Assembly (NCBI RefSeq): GCF_949987535.1
Contig: NC_080075.1
Coordinates: 38,562,269-38,626,268, forward strand
Direction of reading: 5' to 3'
Length of the DNA: 64,000 nucleotides
DNA from: Balaenoptera acutorostrata
Lineage: Eukaryota > Chordata > Mammalia > Artiodactyla > Balaenopteridae
The notes under the pieces are model-generated. The model saw only the letters and a list, made by a program, of their open reading frames with translations. It did not search any database and was not told the DNA's origin. The number at the start of each line of letters is the position of its first letter. Positions within the stretch are counted from its first letter, which is position 1. Position numbers and translations under genes: made by a program. Positions 44,973 to 55,867 of the stretch are shown one piece after another.

Positions 44973-45487
44973 TGAGCCCTGATACCTGGGGTTCAGAGAT
45001 AAACACAAGACAGATCCCAGTGGCCCAGGGATGCGGGTTTCTTTCCAGAACCTCCTGCCCTACCAGGCCCTCAATGAGCTGTCAGAACTATCAAACAGTT
45101 CAGCTACAACAAGAGTTAAATGGTGTGCTAGGCTGGAAGAATTGACCCGGTTTAAATATTGGCAGGAAGGGCGACAGGGGCTCAGCTAAGGTTGTCTTCC
45201 CTTTGTTGACCGCTGACCTAGCAAATGAACAGTGCTGGGCTGTAAAAGTCCTGAGAGCAGCGGGTAGGGTTTTGCTCCCCACTTGCCCAGAGCAGGGATG
45301 ATCAATATTTGTTAGCTGTTTGAAGGAAGGTAAAATTAGGCACAGGTGTCTTGGCCATGTCTCTTAGCCATTATCTGTGTAGCTGTTAAATAACCAGGTG
45401 AAAGGGGCTGAGCCCTGAGACCTGGGGGCTTTGAGACAAAGGCAAGGCTGACCCTACTGGCCCAGGGGTCTTGGTTTCTTTCCAGAA
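44973..45487 (+). repeat. Pair of diverged direct repeats, about 78 bp each
   Basis: Unit 1 (44973-45050) and unit 2 (45409-45487) both run from tgagccctga through acctgggg, ctggcccaggg (tggcccaggg in unit 1) to tttctttccagaa. They look about three-quarters identical by eye and lie 436 bp apart. They may be the ends of an old LTR-like element whose centre is 45051-45408. Confidence 0.65.
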
Positions 45488-45493
45488 GGTCAT

Positions 45494-45868
45494 GCTTCCC
45501 TGGTGGCGCAGGACTTGAGAATCCGCCTGCCAATGCAGGGGACATGGGTTCGATCCCTGGTCGGGGAAGATCCCACATGCCGCGCAGCAACTAAGCCTGT
45601 GCGCCACAACTACTGAGCCTGTGCTCTAGAGCCCGTGAGCCACAACTACTGAGCTTGCATGCCGCAACTACTGAAGCCCGCGTGCTTAGAGCCCGTGCTC
45701 CGCAACAAGAGAAGCCACCGCAATGAGAAGCCCGCGCACTGCAACAAAGAGTAGCCCCCGCTCACTGCAACTAGAGAAAGCCCGCATGCAGCAACAAAGA
45801 CCTAACTCAGCCAAAAATAAATAAATAAAATGAATAAATTTATTAAACAACAACAACAACAAAAAAAA
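45494..45868 (+). mobile_element. CHR-2 SINE, long subtype
   Basis: Long-subtype body with three ccacaactactga modules, then gagaagccaccgcaatgaga. The head has ggcgcaggacttgagaatcc instead of the usual cagtggtt, so the A box is altered. The tail is TAAATAAA followed by a (CAA)n run. I found no clear target-site duplication. It lies directly after unit 2 of the direct repeat pair. Confidence 0.88.
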
Positions 45869-46224
45869 CTACTTACCTCTCCGGCAGTAGTTCAGCAAAG
45901 CTGCTGGCTTCTGTAACTGGGCGTTACAGGGAGATCACAGAGGCTGTGACCACTTGAAAGGCTTGGATAACAAAATTAAAACGGGTCCTGTTAGCCAAGA
46001 TTTCCCAGCAAGGTTCAGCTGTTTACTGGTGCTGAACTGGAAAGAGTTGAGAGGGGCCCAGCTGCCCTGCGGGGAGGTGGAGGCTGTTGGCAAAACCCAT
46101 TTAGTAACCACTCAGGGAAGCCCCCCAAGAGAGGGATTTAATTTTCCTTAGGTCTGAGGTCAATGGCTGCCACAGGAAGTAAGGGACAGGATTTAAATAG
46201 TAAAATTACTGACTGTACTAAGTG
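45869..46224. other. Unassigned DNA
   Basis: No supported feature. Confidence 0.35.
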
Positions 46225-46392
46225 GCTGCAGATTACCAGGCATTTGCATCTACAGTAATAACCTCCACAACAAGCCTGTGAATCCAATAGGGGAAGGTCG
46301 TGACTTGCCCAAGGTCACCCAGATGGTCAAGTTGAGAGCTGTGATTCCAGCCCATCTGCTCCACTACACAGCCCAGCTCTTTTCACGATGCC
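46225..46392 (-). mobile_element. MIR SINE
   Basis: Antisense MIR: gtgacttgcccaaggtcacc, cagatggtcaagttgagagc, tgtgattccagcccatctgc, cagctcttttcac. Confidence 0.8.
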
Positions 46393-46914
46393 AACTTCCA
46401 ATGATGAGAACATGATTTAGACTCTGTATCAAGACAAAGGGAGCTTTAAAAGATAAATGCATAAGAAGACAAAGGGAACACAGCTTCTCAAAGAACAGAT
46501 TTGAAATATTCTGCTGTGTTCATAACAATTTTCTTCCTCACCTTGGAAGACTGGCATTGATTCTATGCCCCCTGACAAGAGTCAGCCCCTGCCATGGCTC
46601 ATCAGGCTCCCCCAAAGATACTCCCACACCCCCAGTTCTGTGGGGAGGTTTGTGCCTCCCTCCCTACAGCAGATCGACTAGGGAGAATCTAATGAAGTGG
46701 GGAGATGGGTTGTCAATTCTACCCTTTCCTAAGTGTTTCCTGATTTGGCTTAGACACAGACTAACTTCTTCCAAGATCAGTGCCACTGGTATAGCATAAT
46801 CGTTTATGTAACCTTGAAAATGGTGCAGTGGTTTTAAAATTATGTCCAGTTGTGCTTTGGAGTTAAGCTTTATTTCTCCAAGACCCTCACAACACTGCAC
46901 AAAAAAGCAGTTGC
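46393..46914. other. Unassigned DNA
   Basis: No supported feature. Frames of 80 and 103 codons here are unremarkable. Confidence 0.35.
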
Positions 46915-47138
46915 TGAACCATATGTATGGTATAATACCATTTCTATTAAAAAAAAAATCTCTATATAATTTCATGTGTTTTCATAGGACACAATCTGAG
47001 AGGATGCTTAGTAAACTGCAACCACAGTTAGCTTCAGGGAGCAGGTTCACAGCTCTGTTGTGTTTGTGTAAAGGGCCCTTACACTTCTTCCTCCCCGTAC
47101 TTCTATATCGTTTGACATTTTTATAACAATATGAATTA
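46915..47138 (+). mobile_element. Ancient L1M-type 3' UTR fragment
   Basis: Reads ggtataataccatttctatt, aaaaaaaaaatctctatata, tgttttcataggacacaatc, tgagaggatgc, as in old L1 3' UTRs. Confidence 0.55.
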
Positions 47139-47241
47139 TTATTTTAAAATTTATATACAGTAAAATTCACTCTTTTTGGTGTACAGTTCTATGAGTTTTG
47201 ACAAATGTATAGATTTGTGTAACCACCATCACAATCAGAAC

Positions 47242-47394
47242 CGTATGACCCAGCATTTTCACTTCTGGGTATTTGCCTGAAGAAAACAAAAACACTAATT
47301 TGAAAAGTTATATGCATCCCTGTGTTCACTGCAGCATTATTTACAATAGCCAAGATATAGAAGTAACCTAAGTGTGAATAGATAAAGATGTGGG

Positions 47395-47425
<31 letters not shown>

Positions 47426-47890
47426 TGTATGCAATGGAATATTACTCAACCATTAAAAGAGAAATCTTACCACTTGCAACAACATAGATGGATCCAGAGG
47501 GTTTTATGCTAAGTGAAATAAATCAGAGAAAGACATATACTGTATGATCTCACTTATATGTGGAATCTAAAAAACAAAACAAAATGAAAACAGATTCATA
47601 GACTCAGAGAACAAATAGGTGATTTCCAGAGGGGACAGGGGCAAGGAGAAATAGGTGAAGGGGATTAAGAGATACAAACCTCCAGTTATAAAATAAGTAA
47701 GCCACAGGGATGTAATATATAGCATAAGGAATATGGTAAGAAATATTGTAATAACTTTGTATAGGGACAGGTGGTTACTAGACTTATCATAGTGACCATT
47801 TCATAATGTATGCAAATTTCAGATCACTATGTAGTACATATGAAACTAACATAATATTGTATATCAACTATATTTTTTTAAAATAAATAA
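47242..47890 (+). mobile_element. 5'-truncated L1, 3' end
   Basis: Begins near accgtatgacccagcatttt (ORF2 end) and runs through tttacaatagccaagatata, atggaatattactcaaccat, gagaaagacatatactgtat to atcaactatatttttttaaa. It has a (TG)n microsatellite. It is more diverged than the L1s at 410 and 2210. The target-site duplication is not clear. Confidence 0.8.
47397..47423. repeat. (TG)n microsatellite
   Basis: About 13 TG units within the L1. Confidence 0.95.
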
Positions 47891-47897
47891 AATTTTA

Positions 47898-48262
47898 GGG
47901 CTTCCCTGGTGGCGCAGTGGTTAAGAATCCGCCTGCCAATGCAGGGGACACGGGTTCGAGCCCTGGTCCGAGAAGATCCCACATGCCGCAGAGCAACTAA
48001 GCCCATGTGCCACAACTACTGAGCCTGCGCTCTAGAGCCCGCGAGCCACAACTACTGAAGCCCACGCGCCTAGAGCCCGTGCTCTGCAACAAGAGAAGTC
48101 ACTGCAATGAGAAGCCCGCGCACCGCAACAAAGAGTAGCCCCTGCTCGTCACAACTAGAGAAAGCCCGCATACAGCAACGAAGATCCAACACAGCCAAAA
48201 ATAAATAAATAAATAAATAAAATTTATTTTTAAAATAAATAAAATAAAATAAATAAAAATTT
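47898..48262 (+). mobile_element. CHR-2 SINE, long subtype
   Basis: Inserted in the A-rich tail of the L1. Body with gcgctctagagcccgcgagc and agagaagtcactgcaatgag. AAATAAATAAAATTTTA at 47881-47897 recurs as AAATAAATAAAATTTA after the body, a probable duplication blurred by the simple tail, which continues to about 48262. Confidence 0.88.
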
Positions 48263-49029
48263 AAAACTAAACAATAAAAAATATAGTCCTATCACCTAAA
48301 AAAATAAATCCCTTTATAGTCAACCCTCTCTCTATCCCAACCATTGGAACCAGTGAGCTGTTCTTCATCACTCTAGTTTTGCCTTTTCCAGAACGTCATA
48401 TCAATGGGATCTTACAGTATGCAGCCTTTTGAGTTTGGCTTCTTTCATTCAACATAATTATTTTGAGGTTCATTCATGCCATTGTGTGTATCACTAGTTC
48501 ATTCCTTTGATTGCTGAGTAGGATCCCACTGGATGATGTATGCAGTTTGTTTCCCATTCACCTCTTGAAATATATTAGGGTGGTTCACTGTTTTTGACAA
48601 TTATGAATAAAGCAGCTATAAACACTCATGTACAGGTTTTTACATCAACATAATTTATTTTGGGTAAATACCTAGGAGTAGGATTGCTGGGTCATATATT
48701 AAGTATATGTTTAATTTGATAAGAAATCGTCAAAACCACTTTCCAAAATGGCTGTACCATTTTACATTATGAAATAAAGAAATGTATGAGAGTTCCAGTA
48801 GCTCTGCATCCTCTCCCGAACTTGTACTTGATATGATAAGTGTTTTGGATTGTAACCATTCTGGTAGGTGAGAACCTCATTGTGGTTTTAATTTGCATTT
48901 CCCTACTGAGTAATGGTATTGAGGATTGTTTCATGTGCTTAATTTTTTTGCTATCTTTCTTGGTAAAGTGTCTATTCAATTTTTGAACATATTTTTGGAT
49001 TGTTTGTTTTGTTATAGTTGAGTTGCATT

Positions 49030-49668
49030 ACTATTTTTAAGAGCTTTATTGATACTAATTGACATACAATATACTGCATGTATTTAAAATGTATAGTTTG
49101 ATAAATTTGTCATAAGCATATACCCATGAAACCACTGCCACAACCAAGATAATGGACATATCCATCGCCCCCAAAAGTTTCCTCACGCCACTTGATAATC
49201 CTTTTTGCATTCCTCTTCCTGCCAACACCCACTCCCCAGGCAACCAGTGATCTGTTTTACGAGTTAGTTTGCATTTTACAGAATTTTATATAAATGGAAT
49301 CATACAGTATGCACTTTTTAAAATCTGGCTGCTTTCACTTAGCATAATTGTTCTGCAATTCATCCATGTATGTATCAATAGTTCATTCCTGTTTTATTGC
49401 TGACAGTATTTCATTGAATTGGATACACCTCAATTTGCTATGCATTCACCTGCTGATGGACATTTTCAACGGTTACCAAAAAAGCTGCTATGAACATTCA
49501 TGTACAAGTCTTTGGGCATATGTTTTCATTTATCTTGGGTAAATATAATACAATAAATACCTAGGAGTAGAATGACTAGGTCATACAGTAGGTGTATGTT
49601 TAACATTTTAAGAAACTACTAAACTGTTTTCAAAATACTTGCATCATTTCACATTACTCTCTTAATAA
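49030..49668 (-). mobile_element. Ancient L1M, antisense
   Basis: Plus-strand blocks: agctttattgatactaattg, aaccactgccacaaccaaga, gcaaccagtgatctgtttta, ataaatggaatcatacagta, gctttcacttagcataattg, cacctgctgatggacatttt, ataaatacctaggagtagaa, tcatacagtaggtgtatgtt. Confidence 0.88.
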
Positions 49669-50175
49669 AAGTTTTTTAAAAATGGCTTTACTGGTATTCA
49701 CTGATCACTGTGTATAAACTTTCCTCAGTCACAGAATTTAGGGTGAGAGTTGAGAGAGAGCTAAGTTCTTTCTCATAATAAAAGGAAAGAATTGGATGGG
49801 TGGTGTAGGGTAGGGCCTCCAGATGGAGCCAGGAATTTGGGCCCTTATGGCAGAAACACAGATTAAAAGACCCAGTGATTGTGTAGCCATTAATGGACTT
49901 GGGAAGAACACAAATGTCTCCTGTGGGATTTTATGGCTGTGTGAGTTGTGAGCTATGCTATATAAAGACCTCTTCAATTATCTGCCATGAAATCTCCAGT
50001 GAACTCTGTACTGCTCACCACTGCTTTTGAGTAAGCGAATTCTGTGGGCCAGTGTCTTCCAAACTGCAGATAAACACCTATTCCATAACTATTATTTTTC
50101 TCTAAAAGATTCACTTTCAACAATTCATTTCATCTTTGTCTCAATCTTAAACTGATAAAGTTTTTTAAACTACTT
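49669..50175. other. Unassigned DNA
   Basis: No supported feature. Confidence 0.35.
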
Positions 50176-50219
50176 AAATTAAAAACATTAGTCCCTGAAC
50201 TCCCGACTCACCTCATGGG

Positions 50220-50232
50220 CCACCAGGGGGAC
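50220..50232 (+). promoter_or_regulatory. CTCF-like motif
   Basis: CCACCAGGGGGAC differs from the CTCF core consensus at one key base (A in place of C). It sits in non-SINE sequence. Occupancy cannot be judged from sequence. Confidence 0.35.
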
Positions 50233-50351
50233 TCACTGCACACCATGCGAAAGGCTGTCTTGGGGTGCAGGGGAGGTTAAAAAACCCTTCCCTCTACCTC
50301 TTCGGTTCAATACCTGGGTCATTTGAATCAAACTGATAAAAGAGAGATTAA

Positions 50352-50724
50352 GGGCTTCCCTGGTGGCACAGTGGTTAGAAATCCGCCTGCCAATGCAGGG
50401 TACACGGTTTGAGCCCTGGTCCGGGAGGGTCCCACATGCCACGGAGCAACTAAGCCTGTGTGCCACAACTACTGAGCCTGTGCTCTAGAGCCCGCGAGCC
50501 ATAACTACTGAACCCGTGAGCCACAACTACTGAACCGTGTGCCACAACTACTGAAGCCCGCATGCCTAGAGCCTGTGCTCCACAATGGGAGAGGCCACTG
50601 CAATGAGAGGCCCGTGCACCACAATGAAGAGCAGCCCCTGCTCGCTGCAACTAGAGAAAGCCCGTGCGCAGCAACGAAGACCCAACGCAGCCAAAAATAA
50701 ATAAATTAATAAATTAAAAAAAAA
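50352..50724 (+). mobile_element. CHR-2 SINE, long subtype, diverged
   Basis: Four ccacaactactga-like modules, the longest body in the window. The 9-bp duplication AGAGATTAA (50343-50351 and 50725-50733) flanks it. The B box is damaged (ggtttgagccc). Confidence 0.88.
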
Positions 50725-51050
50725 AGAGATTAATAGGAGAAAAGATTATTTTGCATACATATGAGGGCCTTACAGAAAAAAAGTGAAAACCCCAAAGAAG
50801 TGGTTAGACCTGAGGACTTATATACCATTTTAACAAAGAGGAATAAATTGTGGAGAAGTAAGTAGACAAAGGAAGGAATAGGGGTTGGACTTCTAGGGGC
50901 ATAAGTTGTGGGAAGGTTAATATATGGGGGAAACTAATGGATTATAATGGATAATAGGGTTATTTAGTAAGGTTTGTTATGTTCAAGTTGGTGCTTTCTC
51001 TGCTGAAAAACCTTCTCCTCTCTGGTGATTAAGAGTCCTCCTCCTTTTTC

Positions 51051-53224
51051 TGGTATTTCTGGAAGATTTATGTTACCTTAACAAAGGGAAAGTTATGCCC
51101 TGCTTTTAGACAGACAGCTAATTGTCTTCAGTTAAAAACAATCCTTGCCAAAGTGGCATATTTTTGGGTGGCATATTCTGATCCCCTTCAAGGGAAACTT
51201 GAACAAGGCTCAGAGCCCAGTGGCTTCATGAGGGGTATCAGCAGCAAGAGATAAGAGGACAACTACTTACATACACTTCTACTTATGTGTGTTCTATTAA
51301 GAGTATGTTACCGAATGCAAGTTCGTGTGCCCGATGCACAGTGAGGCCAAACAAACCAAAACATCTGTGTTTGGAGCAGAGTAAGGTTTATCTGAAATTT
51401 ATCAGAAACCTGTACTTGTCAGAAAGTCCCTCCTATGACTATTCTTGACAGTGAAGCACTTTTGCAAAAGCATCAGAGTACAACGATAACTGTCTATAAA
51501 CGACAGAAAAACTTTAAAAGACATGCTTAAACACCTGCTTACAATGTAATCGATAAAGAAACAAACTATGACTGTTAGCATTTTATCAGGACATACCAGG
51601 TTTTTAGAAATTCCATATCATTTTTGGAACAATCTGTATTAATATCATTTATCCATAGAGTATAACCTGAGAAGGCTTATCATTCATTTGGCAATGCTTT
51701 CCATGTAATTTAACATACCAAATAATCCTAGTCAATTTAATCTCTCTCTCTGAGATGCCTTAAGGTTCCTCTGAAGCATCTCAAAGTTAGCTTCAGGTCA
51801 AAAGAAATTCAGTTAGAATTTGATATTTGGGAAGTTTGTCAAACATATCAAAGAGGTTTCAAAACACTTGGTCAAATAAGATCACAGGTCACTGTGAAAC
51901 AATACTTAAATTCACTTAACCAAAGTGGCAAAAGATTTCAAAACAAACACAGATCACTTAAAGGCAAAGAACCGCACACAATCTGTTATTGAAAGCAGCA
52001 TTCCAAGAAAACTTTGCTCTCTTAACAAAGTTCTCTCTCTAGTCTTGCACCAGCCTACTTTTAACAACAAAATTCATTTACCTAATTAAATTTAATCCAA
52101 TCTTGGCTAATCCTGACCATGTACAAAACTCTTTTCTTAGGGCTCCTTTTCCACAAACTTCCCATCACTTTCTGTATCCACATTATATGTCCGCTCCCCC
52201 ACCCCCCGCTTGTTTTTTTGTTTTTTTTTTTTTTACCATCTAGAAACAACCAGGTCTAGGACAAAATTACTTTCTTTTCCCTTAACAAAATACAGTTCCA
52301 TTCCTCACACTCTGTTTTACTGAAAACATCAGTAAATCACATCTTACTTTCCTAACATATTGAAATGTTTCTCTTGTTTTAGTAGCTTTAATCACATATA
52401 ATTTTAACCCTTAAAAACCTTAATGTTCAGCAAAAAACTAAGGAGCAAGTAATTGTGAGCTATTTGTCAAACCAGCATTTCCTGATTAGAAAACTTATGC
52501 TTTAGTCTTCCTCTCCTAAGAAGGCAAAGGTAGGTAAACTTACCACCCAGCAATTAATGTTTCAATATTTTATCCTATCTGAAATGACCCAGATAGTCGA
52601 TGAATTCTCACCATTCAACTTAATTTAGTTTCAAGTTATCAAGTTATTTTCCTTGCTGACAAATTCACAACAGCTATAATAAGGTCTTATTTGACCTCTA
52701 GTAAACCTAGGTACAACAGAAGTACTATACTTAACATTATGACGCTAAAGACATGTCAATATTAGTCAAACCAACAAGCTTCAGTACCAGATATTGATTC
52801 AGCACTGAATATCTCCCAGATCACTTGAACCTAAAATTCATTCTGACAAGTTTCTTTTTTATTTCTGAGAATTTATATAAGCACTTAATTTCTTTTAAGC
52901 CAATTAAACAGAACTCATCCATGAACCAATCTTGGCAATGCCATTTTGGAGCCAGAGACACCTCATATTTATAAGGTACATACATATATCTATTTAGACA
53001 CAGAGATCTTACAGTTTTTCTCTGATCACTCATACTTAATTATTCATGGACAAACAGCAAACCAATGCAATGCAGAATTGCAGGTCTCTCAGGGTCACAA
53101 TTCCCTGGCCCCAGAAAGGGAAATTCCCAACCAGTCCTCTGCCATAGAAAAAGCCAATGCAATAGGGAAGGATACCCTGGTGTTGTCAGAGACCAGAGAT
53201 GTCTCAACCAGCCAACACAAGCAC
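51051..53224 (-). mobile_element. Probable ERV internal/leader DNA, no readable genes
   Basis: An unbroken 2.2-kb region without SINE, MIR or L1 hits, lying between two LTR-like segments. On the minus strand, pieces such as gatgcttcagaggaacctta, aggttatactctatggataa, cctggtatgtcctgataaaa and gtgtttaagcatgtctttta resemble the non-coding internal part of old class I ERVs. No gag, pol or env motif can be read and the frames are short. The assignment is inference. Confidence 0.45.
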
Positions 53225-53706
53225 TGATATACACACAAAGACAAACAACAAATATGGTCCCACAAACAAAAGATAACACAAGGTGTAGCCCCAAGATTCC
53301 ACTTTGACTCCAAGACGGAGGCTTCCAGAGTGTCTTGGCTCCTGAAAGAGAATGGGCCCAGAGTGACTTGCAATGAGCCCTGGATGGCTCACTCCCTGAA
53401 AGTGAAGTGAGCCCTAGATGGAGCAAGTAGAATTTTCCCATCCTGCGCAAGCCAGAGTGGCTCACCCCAAAATGATACACACAAAAACACAAACAACAAA
53501 TAAGGTATGGCCATACAGAAAATCAGAGGAGGTGTAGTCTAAAAATTCCACTTCCACTCCCAGATGGAGGCCTCCAGATTGGCCCAGCTCTTGAAAGAGA
53601 ATGAACCCAGAGTGGCTAGCCCAGAGTGGCTCACTTCCCACAAGAGTGAGCCCAGAAGGAGTGGAGAGAATTCCCAGCCTGCATGCAAACTGGAGCTACT
53701 CACCCC
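53225..53706. repeat. Tandem duplication, unit about 247 bp
   Basis: Unit 1 (about 53225-53471) and unit 2 (about 53472-53706) share, in the same order, acacaaagacaaacaacaaa / aaaacacaaacaacaaataa, aggtgtag, attccactt, cagatggaggc / gacggaggc, ctgaaagagaatg / cttgaaagagaatg, cccagagtg and gctcac. The second unit is a diverged copy of the first. Minus-strand frames of 80-150 codons here come from the shared stop-poor composition. Confidence 0.75.
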
Positions 53707-54103
53707 CAAGCGGCACCGAAAGTGAACTGTAGCTTAGGACGTTCCTTGAACTCCCTGATAGTTTCTGGGGAGAAGTTTTTATAGACAAAATTTGGGATGA
53801 CAGTTGGCAGGGTGTGTGACTTTCTTCTGATTGGTTGGTGGTGAGGTAACAGGGTAATGCTCAGCCTGAAGTTGCCATCCTCCACCTCGGTGGGAGCCTT
53901 AGTTCCTACAGAAGAGCTCAAAGGTATTGTTATGTGTATCCCTTCAGGAGGAACCAGGATCCTGCCCCAGGGTTGCACTATTGTTTCTTGATTGCTCCTT
54001 CTTTGTTTCTGCATCCCTCCCCTTCCCTGATTAGCAACTGTTTGAATCTGCCCTTTGGAACTCAGGGAAGGTCCAGGAGGCTGAATGAAGCCTATTTCCT
54101 ACA
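53707..54103 (-). mobile_element. LTR-like segment with CCAAT and TATA boxes
   Basis: On the minus strand it begins TGTAGGAAATAGGCTTCATT at 54103, carries a CCAATCAGAAG box (about 53824-53834), and about 45 bases further a CTATAAAAAC TATA box (about 53775-53784). This is the promoter layout of a retroviral U3. The sequence differs from the LTR at 50176-51050, so these are not a matched pair. Confidence 0.55.
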
Positions 54104-54943
54104 AACAAGAAATGGGGGACATGGAAAGGCTTTTGTGTCCAAGAGCCCCACAGGGTCCTGCTCAGTTTCCAGGATGTGGCCTCCTAGCGGCCACAAGCCC
54201 ATGACGTTGGACCTTCGGCTTTCCAGCCCATCAAACCTTGGTGCTGAGCTTGGTACATCACGAGTGCTCTATACACCCTTTTCCAATAAATAGCAGAGCT
54301 CACAACTCGTAACCAGGCAGTAAGTGGTCAGTGCCACCTCTGCAGAAGCCCTGGTGCCAGAGGAACTCAGAGGAGGGACCCAGGCTTTTTTCCTATGACT
54401 CCTTCTCTAGTGACATGCAGTCCGGTCAGCCCATATCAACCACTGGAGGGGCCCACACGATTTGTCTGCACTTTCTCTGAGATATCCAACACTCCCACCA
54501 AATCCAGGCCCCTGCCATTTCCACCTATTTCTGGGGGGGAGTGACCCTGCCTTGAACTGGTGGCACTAGGCAAGGAGCAAGGTTTTGTGCTCAAAGTGGG
54601 GCTAAGTTTGCTTTGAGCGTCTTAATCACCCTTCTTGGGCCAGCAAGGATTATGAGTTATGGCAAAGGAGGGAGGGGGCCTATCACCTGCGAAGAAACTC
54701 TGGCTCCCAGCTAGCCTTCCAGACCACGTTCCGACTAGCAAGTACCTGCCACGGCCTGAGAGTACTTTGAAAGGTTACTGAGACAGCTGAGGCCTCATCG
54801 TGGGAAGGGGTGAGGGCAATGAAGAAGGCAATGGGGGGGGGAGGGCGGTGGGGATTTGGACTAATTTCCTTTGGAGTCACGTCCTCCTCTAGAACTGGGC
54901 TTACATAATTTGTTGCTTGAGAGCTTTTCAAGAGTTTAGAGTC
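54104..54943. other. Unassigned DNA
   Basis: No gene. Frames of 101-119 codons have no domain. A G-run interrupts 54831-54847. Confidence 0.35.
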
Positions 54944-55112
54944 ATGGTTCTCAAAGGGCAGTCTCTGGGTCAGCTGTCTCCACGCCACCTGGGAACTTGT
55001 TTGAAATGCAAATTATCAGGCCACCCCAGACCTCTGGAGGTGGAAGCCAGCCCTCTGCGTTTTAAAAAGCCTTCTGGGTGACTGTGATGTAGGCTGAAGT
55101 TTGAGAAACTGT
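54944..55112 (-). mobile_element. MER5A-like hAT element, antisense
   Basis: Reads catggttctcaaagggcagt, cacctgggaacttgtttgaa, atgcaaattatcaggccacc, ccagacctctggaggtggaa, tgcgttttaaaaagccttct, ggctgaagtttgagaaactg, as in antisense MER5A. Confidence 0.82.
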
Positions 55113-55680
55113 AGAAAGTGACTCCTTAAAAACATTCCCCACCAGCTCACTCCTGATCACCTCGTCTCTCTCTCACACACACGCACGCACGGACGCACCC
55201 GACTGGGAAAGAGCCAGAGCGTGCATCTGTGAGATGAGGAGCCCGGGTCGCTCCGAAGCTGACTTAAAGAATCGCAAGGCGTCCCTCCCCCTAGCTCGCC
55301 AACAGGAGCCCTTTGCTTCCGCCACGACTTTCACACACTCCGTATTCAACTCTTTGTGCCGACCTTGCTTTTGCATTCCAGCTGGGCACAAAGCTGAGGC
55401 CTGTTTTCCCATTGTCTGTCAGATGAATGCTTGGATTGGTGTCCGGCTGCCCGGTCGTGCTTGGTAATCCGAAACAGAGACCTGGAAGTCTCAGGGCCAA
55501 TTCAGGCTTCCTGCCGGGGAGCCAGCTGGAAGCCTGTTGGAGAAGAAAGGACGTTGGTGCCACAGCGCCACCCTGTGGCGGGGAGGGAAAGAGCCACTCT
55601 GCCCGGCGGTCTGCATTGGGCTTGGAGTCTGCAGAGACCTTAAACCTCATCAAATCCAAACATAACAAAACGCCCATTTA
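55113..55680. other. CpG-richer unique DNA
   Basis: Repeat-poor, with more CpG than its surroundings (for example cgcacgcacggacgcacccg and gcccggtcgtgc). It might be a regulatory element or a weak promoter, but I see no TATA or splice pattern to prove it. Open frames of 63-128 codons on both strands share no known domain. The 20-base area around gcgccaccctgtggcgg is a short palindrome-like CTCF-resembling site. Confidence 0.35.
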
Positions 55681-55684
55681 AAGA

Positions 55685-55800
55685 GCATTTACTGTGTGTT
55701 AAGCACGGTTATCATCGCCTCAGAGTTTCCTACGCGGTAGATAAGGTCACACAGCTGCTAAAAGTGAGCCAGGCTATGAGTCCCCAAAAGTCTATAGAGA
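55685..55800 (-). mobile_element. MIR SINE fragment
   Basis: Antisense MIR: catttactgtgtgttaagca, cggttatcatcgcctcagag, taaggtcacacagctgctaa, aagtgagccaggctatgag. Confidence 0.7.
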
Positions 55801-55867
55801 GGTGACACAACTAAGTACCAATCTGTCCTTTCATGCTCTTCCAAGTTCCAGTGGGGAATGCTCTTTA

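Larger units (their letters stand above)
47140..48920 (-). mobile_element. Ancient L1M, antisense, split by L1 and CHR-2
   Basis: Left part 47140-47241: cagtaaaattcactcttttt, ggtgtacagttctatgagtt, ttgtgtaaccaccatcacaa. Right part from about 48275: ccagaacgtcatatcaatgg, cttacagtatgcagcctttt, aattatgaataaagcagcta, taggattgctgggtcatata, ccattttacatt, ggttttaatttgcatttccc. The break holds a younger L1 and a SINE. Confidence 0.85.
50176..51050 (-). mobile_element. Class I-like ERV LTR, antisense, hit by a CHR-2
   Basis: On the minus strand the order is: aaccttcccacaacttatgc, aagtccaacccctattcctt, a TATA box in aaaatggtatataagtcctc, ggttttcactttttttctgt, aaggccctcatatgtatgca, aataatcttttctcctatta, then, after the SINE, ttatcagtttgattcaaatg and acccaggtattgaacc. 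This is a U3-R-U5-like layout of mammalian class I LTRs. Boundaries are approximate. Confidence 0.6.

Noticed and set aside
53040..53492. 150-codon minus-strand open frame with hydrophobic stretches
   Set aside because: It covers most of one unit of a 247-bp tandem repeat in an ERV-like region; shadow frames exist in the same area and no family is recognisable.
55234..55467. First exon of a gene in the CpG-richer stretch
   Set aside because: Several frames on both strands are equally open and no donor site or protein motif stands out.
55560..55580. CTCF site in gcgccaccctgtggcgg
   Set aside because: By eye at least two mismatches in the core; kept only as a remark.
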